DNA from: Effrenium voratum
Taxonomy: Eukaryota; Sar; Dinophyceae; Suessiales; Symbiodiniaceae
Reading direction: 5' to 3'
DNA: 64,000 nucleotides
Assembly (NCBI GenBank): GCA_963377175.1
Contig: CAUJNA010000446.1
Span: 491,435-555,434 of the forward strand
Under the pieces are notes generated by a model. It had not been told where the DNA came from. It ran no database searches and was given only the letters and a program-made list of their open reading frames with translations. A program made the translations under genes and the position numbers. Below, in pieces: positions 59,701 to 64,000 of the stretch. The number at the start of each line of letters is the position of its first letter. The first letter of the stretch is position 1.

Positions 59701-62700
59701 CAGATTTGGCGACTTTCGGAATTTAAGATTTTAAGATCTTAAGATGTCAAGACTTCAAAATTTGAAGATTAAGAGTTTAAGGAATTTGGAATAATATAGC
59801 CCGTATTGAAGGAATTTTATTATATTTTACTTGTTTATGAATTTAAGATTTTCAGACTGCAATAGTTCGAAATTTAAAGAATTTAAGTTTTTGAAGCTTT
59901 TAAGATTCTGAGATTTTAAGATTTTGAGAATTTAGGAATTTCATATTTTAAGATTTTAACATCTGCAGATTCAAACACATGAGGGTTTCTGTCACTTCCC
60001 TTTCCTGTAAGTCCGATGAGTAGATGTTAAGATTTCAAAATTCTAAAAACTTTGAGATTCTAAGGGTCTCAAATTTGAAGACTTTCAGAATTTAAGGTTT
60101 CAATGGTTTAAGAATTAAGGTTCTAAGATTTCATATTTTAAGAGTTTAAGATCTCAAGATTCTAAGACATAAGGTTTTTAAGATTTCAAGATTCGAAGAC
60201 TTTAGGAAGTTTTTATATTTTTAGATTTTAAGATTCTAAGTTCTAAGACTTTAAGATCTTGAGATTCTAAGATTGATTTGTTAGATTTTAATTTAAGATT
60301 TTAAGAATCTAAGACTTTAGGATTTTGAGATTTCAATCCAGGCCATTTTCCATCCATTTCCATCCACTTTAGATTTTCAGGTTGCACGTTTTCGGCAAAA
60401 TTGGCACGACTTAGGGGACACCATCACCAGCATCCCCGCATCGCCAGCATGCATAACATCATCAGCATCATCCGGGATGATGCTGGCAGTGCTGGGGGTG
60501 TTGTCCAGTATTAGGCACCCCCTAAAAACGCTCGTTTTTGGACGCCGCGGGGAGATGCTACAAAAATCGCCGAAACCAATCCGCAAATCCTTCGCCCCTT
60601 ATAAGGGCGGGCCCAGCGCAAAACCTACCTTCATGGTCCGCTCATGGTCGGCGGCATGGGGCGCACGGCCTTATACCTGAAGGTAAGCCCTACCGGGCTT
60701 TGGCCTGCGGCCCGATCACGTCCGGTGGCCGGATTTACACGCTGACGCGACACAGCCGGCCACCGGGCACCCCTTCCCGTTCTTTCATTTCCTTTACCTC
60801 TAAGTCCTGTTACTTCTCGGGGCAATTTGAACTTCACTTTCTTTGCATGTCTTCCCTGACAGTTTCCTGGCATGTCCCTTCACTTCCTTCCACGTTTCAG
60901 CTCCCGTCATTTCCTTGAAGACTCCTTTATTCGCATTCCTTTCCCTTTTCGTTCCCGCTGTCCGGTGCCCTTGACGTTCTGCCCTTGCATTTTCCTGCAT
61001 CTCGGTTTCTCTCCATTGCCCTCTTCATTTTCGTGCAATTCCTTTGACTTTCATTTCGTTCACTTCCAGTGACTCCTATTTCCTTGCATTTCCCCTTTAG
61101 CCCATTGTTTCGCATCGCCAGCATGCATAGCATCATCCGCAACATCCGGGATGATGCTGGCAATGCTGGGGGTGTTGTCCAGTATTATGCACCCCCCAAA
61201 AATACTCGTTTTTGGACTCGTTTTTGGATGCTGCGGGGAGATGCTACAAAAATCGCCTAAACCAATCCGCAAATCCTTCGCCCCTTATAAGGGAGGGCCC
61301 AGCATAAAACGTATGCGCATGTTCTGCTCATGGTCCGCGCATGGTCGGCGGCATGGGGCGCACAGCCTTATACCTGAAGGTAAGCCCTAACGGGCTTTGG
61401 CCTGCGGCCCGATCACGTCCGGTGGCCGGATTTACACGCTGACGCGACACAGCCGGCCACCGGGCACCTTGCCCTGCCCGTTCTGTCACTTCCCTTTCCG
61501 GTAAGTCCGATGAGTAGATGTTAAGATTAAACAATTCTAAACACTTTGAGATTCTAAGGGTCTCAGATTTGAAGACTTTTGGAATTTAAGGCTTCAATGG
61601 TTTAAGAATTAAGGTTTTAAGATTCAAAGACTTAAGGTGTTTGAAGGTTATAACAGCCAGGCCATTGCCCAGCCATTTTCCATCCATTATCAGATTTCGA
61701 AGGCTTTAAGATTTTATTTTTGGCGAGATTTTCAGATTTGGCGACTTTCGGAATTTAAGATTTTAAGATCTTAAGATGTCAAGACTTCAAAATTTGAAGA
61801 TTAAGAGTTTAAGGAATTTAGAATATAGCCCGGATTGAAGGAATTTTATTATATTTTACTTGTTTATGAATTTAAGATTTTCAGATTGCAATAGTTCGAG
61901 ATTTAAAGAATTTAAGTTTTTGAAGCTTTTAAGATTCTGAGATTTTAAGATTTTGAGAATTTCGGAATTTCATATTTTAAGATTTTAACATCTGAAGATT
62001 CAACGACATGAGGGTTTTAAGAAGTCAAGATTCGAAGACTTGAGGATGTTTATATTTTCAGGCTGTAAGATTCTAACTTCTAAGGTTGTAATTTTAAGAT
62101 CTTAAGGTTTCAAGATTTCAACATTTCAAGATTAAGAGTTTAAGGAATTTAAAATATAGCCCGGATTGAAGGAATGTAATATTTTAATAATTTAAGATTT
62201 TCAGATTTCAATTGTTCGAGGCTTAAAGAATTTAAGTTGTTAAAGCTTTTTAAGATTCTGAGATTTTAAGATTGTAAGACTTTAGGAATTTAAAATTTTT
62301 AGAGTTTAAGATCTCAAGATTCTAAGACATAAGGTTTTTAAGGTTTCAAGATTCGAAGACTTTAGGAGTTTTTTTTTTATATTTTCAGATTTTAAGATGC
62401 TAAGTTCTAAGATTTTAAGATCTTGAGATTCTAAGATTGATTGTTAGATTTTAATTTAAGATTTTAAGAATCTAAGACTTTAGGATTTTGAGATTTCAAT
62501 CCAGGCCATGTTCCATCCATTTTCCATCCACTTTAGATTTTAAGATTTTCAGGTTGCACGTTTTCGGCAAACTTAGGGGACAACATCCCCAGCATCACCC
62601 GCATCGCCAGCATGCATAACATCATCCGCATCATCCGGGATGATGCTGGCAATGCTGGGGGTGTTGTCCAGTATGGCACCCCCTAAAAATGCTCGGTTTT

Positions 62701-62944
62701 GGACTCGGTTTTGGGCGCTGCGGGGAGATGCTACAAAAATCCTCGGAAATCGCCTAAACCAATCCGCAAATCCTTCGCCCCTTATAAGGGAGGGCCCAGC
62801 ATAAAACGTATGCGCATGTTCTCGGCGCATGTTCTGCGCATGGTCGGCGGCATGGGGCGCGCGGCCTTATACCTGAAGGTAAGCCCTAACGGGCTTTGGC
62901 CTGCGGCCCGATCACGTCCGGTGGCCGGATTTAAGGGCTGCCGC

Positions 62945-63360
62945 CCAGTGCCGCCGACCCCCGGATGTAGTTGTGGTTTTCGAGCAAAAGAAAACAGCGC
63001 CCTTGGTTTTGGTTTCTTTGGTTTCTTTTGGGTGAAATGTTAAATTTTCGCCCCGGTCAAATTTTGGTCTTGTTTTTTGGTTTCACTGTAAACTTTAAAA
63101 TTGCGTACTTGAGTCATGATCAGACCCCACCCCCCTGGATGATGATGGACGACGTCGATGATAATTATCATCGTAGAATCCTCTGCATTGCCAATGCTGT
63201 CTAACGTTACTTTTGAAATGCATACTAGACGACGAGTGGCCCGGAAGCATAGAGGCAAGTTAGTTGTTAGCGATCAAGTAGTCTAGTCGCGACAAGCTGC
63301 ACACAGGCAGATTCCGCTTTTTCTCAGTAGCTCGAATATGGCACTAAAAGTTGAGGAATG
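62945..63360. other. Plain spacer after the satellite
   Basis: A TTTGGTTTCTTTGG run and the near-palindrome GATGATAATTATCATC (about 63154-63169) are the only landmarks. No gene is seen. Confidence 0.35.
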
Positions 63361-63366
63361 CACTTC

Positions 63367-63480
63367 TCAGTGCAGGTTCTCCCTGCTCATCGCGATCTTG
63401 CCCACCATCATGTCGCGCGTGTAGATCGAGTGGCTCGGCATGTGGATCTCGATGATGCATACCATGCTTCGGGCGGCTCC
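63367..63480 (-). CDS. Possible terminal exon of a host gene, minus strand
   Basis: On the minus strand a frame rich in G/C third positions reads MVCIIEIHMPSHSIYTRDM, then MVGKIAMSRENLH and a TGA at 63367-63369. The codon bias resembles the helicase exons. The upstream boundary near 63470 lacks a convincing acceptor. The family is unknown. Confidence 0.3.
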   Translation of the reverse strand, partial: GAARSMVCIIEIHMPSHSIYTRDMMVGKIAMSRENLH

Positions 63481-63713
63481 AACATGAACAAACAGGCAGC
63501 AAGCAAACTACCGCGATGTTTTTTTTTTGCCGCGCTAGCTTGAGCCAACCACCAGGCGCGTGGCGCGGAAGGCGAGGCGGGGGAGAACCAACACCTGAGG
63601 CACCGTGGAGAAACCACCACCACCTGGGCGAAGCGAAACTGGAGCGAAGCTCCTGGACATGCAGGCAACTTACAAAGCGAGGTCTCAATGCAAATGCAGA
63701 AGTGTGGCACGGA

Positions 63714-64000
63714 GGTTGTTCAATCTGCTGATGTTGTCCGGCTTCACTCGGCTTCCCTTGGCTTCCCTCGGCTTCACTCAAGTGCATCAGCGCTCAATGA
63801 GCACACATGCTCAAGCATGTCATGTAGGTTGTTCAATCTGCTGGTGTTGTCCGGCTTCACTCGGCTTCCCTTGGCTTCACTCGAGTGCAACAGCGTGCAG
63901 GCAGCACAAATGCTCAAGCGTGTCATGTAGGTTGTTCAATCTGCTGATGTTGTCCGGCTTCACTCGGCTTCCCTCGGGTTCACTCAAGTGCAACAGCGTG
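63714..64000. repeat. Tandem repeat of 103-113 bp, running off the window
   Basis: Three units start at GGTTGTTCAATCTGCTG (63714, 63827, 63930), each with TTGTCCGGCTTCACTCGG, TTCACTCAAGTGCA and TCAAGC(A/G)TGTCATG. Within each unit CGGCTTCCCTTGGCTTC is itself duplicated. Confidence 0.85.

Larger units (their letters stand above)
52190..62945. repeat. 10.7-kb composite satellite: GC modules alternating with AT- or CT-rich blocks
   Basis: A recurring GC-rich module of about 400 bp is found at about 53350-53815, 54320-54690, 56140-56510, 56725-57110, 57300-57690, 58535-58950, 60405-60830, 61110-61500 and 62570-62945, with a truncated start at 52190-52300. After each comes one of two block types. 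No coding frame has any recognisable motif; the many short open frames are repeat copies of each other. Confidence 0.85.

Overview
The window looks like nuclear DNA of a dinoflagellate, probably of the Symbiodiniaceae type. Three things point there. The few host genes are all on the + strand. Their introns can be inferred from interrupted conserved motifs, and they start mostly with GC or GA rather than GT, end in AG, and are followed by G. The rest is retroelements, tandem repeats and decayed insertions. No bacterial operon, rRNA or tRNA gene was found.

Layout. 1-10430: a long LINE-type retrotransposon (ORF1, an endonuclease/reverse transcriptase ORF2, and an RNase H ORF in the +1 frame). 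10507-11060: a broken cytosine-C5 methyltransferase-like gene. 11040-14230: low-complexity DNA, a dispersed GGTGACAAG-rich repeat, a 17-bp satellite that is open in all six frames, and a 185-bp-armed foldback. 14300-16475: an AT-rich island that looks like inserted large-DNA-virus sequence. It has two small Cys-rich genes with matching upstream boxes and matching 3' hairpins, then a frameshifted zinc-finger gene and a frameshifted fibre-like gene. 16500-22315: more GGTGACAAG repeats, a copia C-terminal fragment, and 2 kb of TG-rich, Z-DNA-prone repeat holding a coding-like island. 22321-29146: a complete young copia element on the minus strand (identical 124-bp LTRs, GAAGA target duplication), apparently inserted in a host gene whose last exons encode a SAM domain (to 30345). 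31508-42944: an older 11.4-kb copia-type element on + with an unusual gene set: gag, protease, integrase, a C5-methyltransferase-like domain, RT, RNase H, and an extra 3' reading frame with the signature motifs of the endonuclease/exonuclease/phosphatase (EEP) fold. 43000-46710: simple repeats and satellites. 46900-51994: host gene cluster on + (unrecognised exons, a GT8 glycogenin-like glycosyltransferase, a DEAH/DEVH-box RNA helicase). 52190-62945: a 10.7-kb composite satellite in which about nine copies of a 400-bp GC-rich, hairpin-forming module alternate with AT-rich or pyrimidine-rich blocks. 62945-64000: a possible minus-strand exon and a roughly 110-bp tandem repeat.

The most unusual content is the 31.5-42.9 kb retroelement, which pairs a methyltransferase-like domain with an EEP-like nuclease beside its integrase, and the 14.3-15.5 kb insertion with its repeated promoter and hairpin architecture. 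All domain calls were made by reading motifs by eye; no database search was run.
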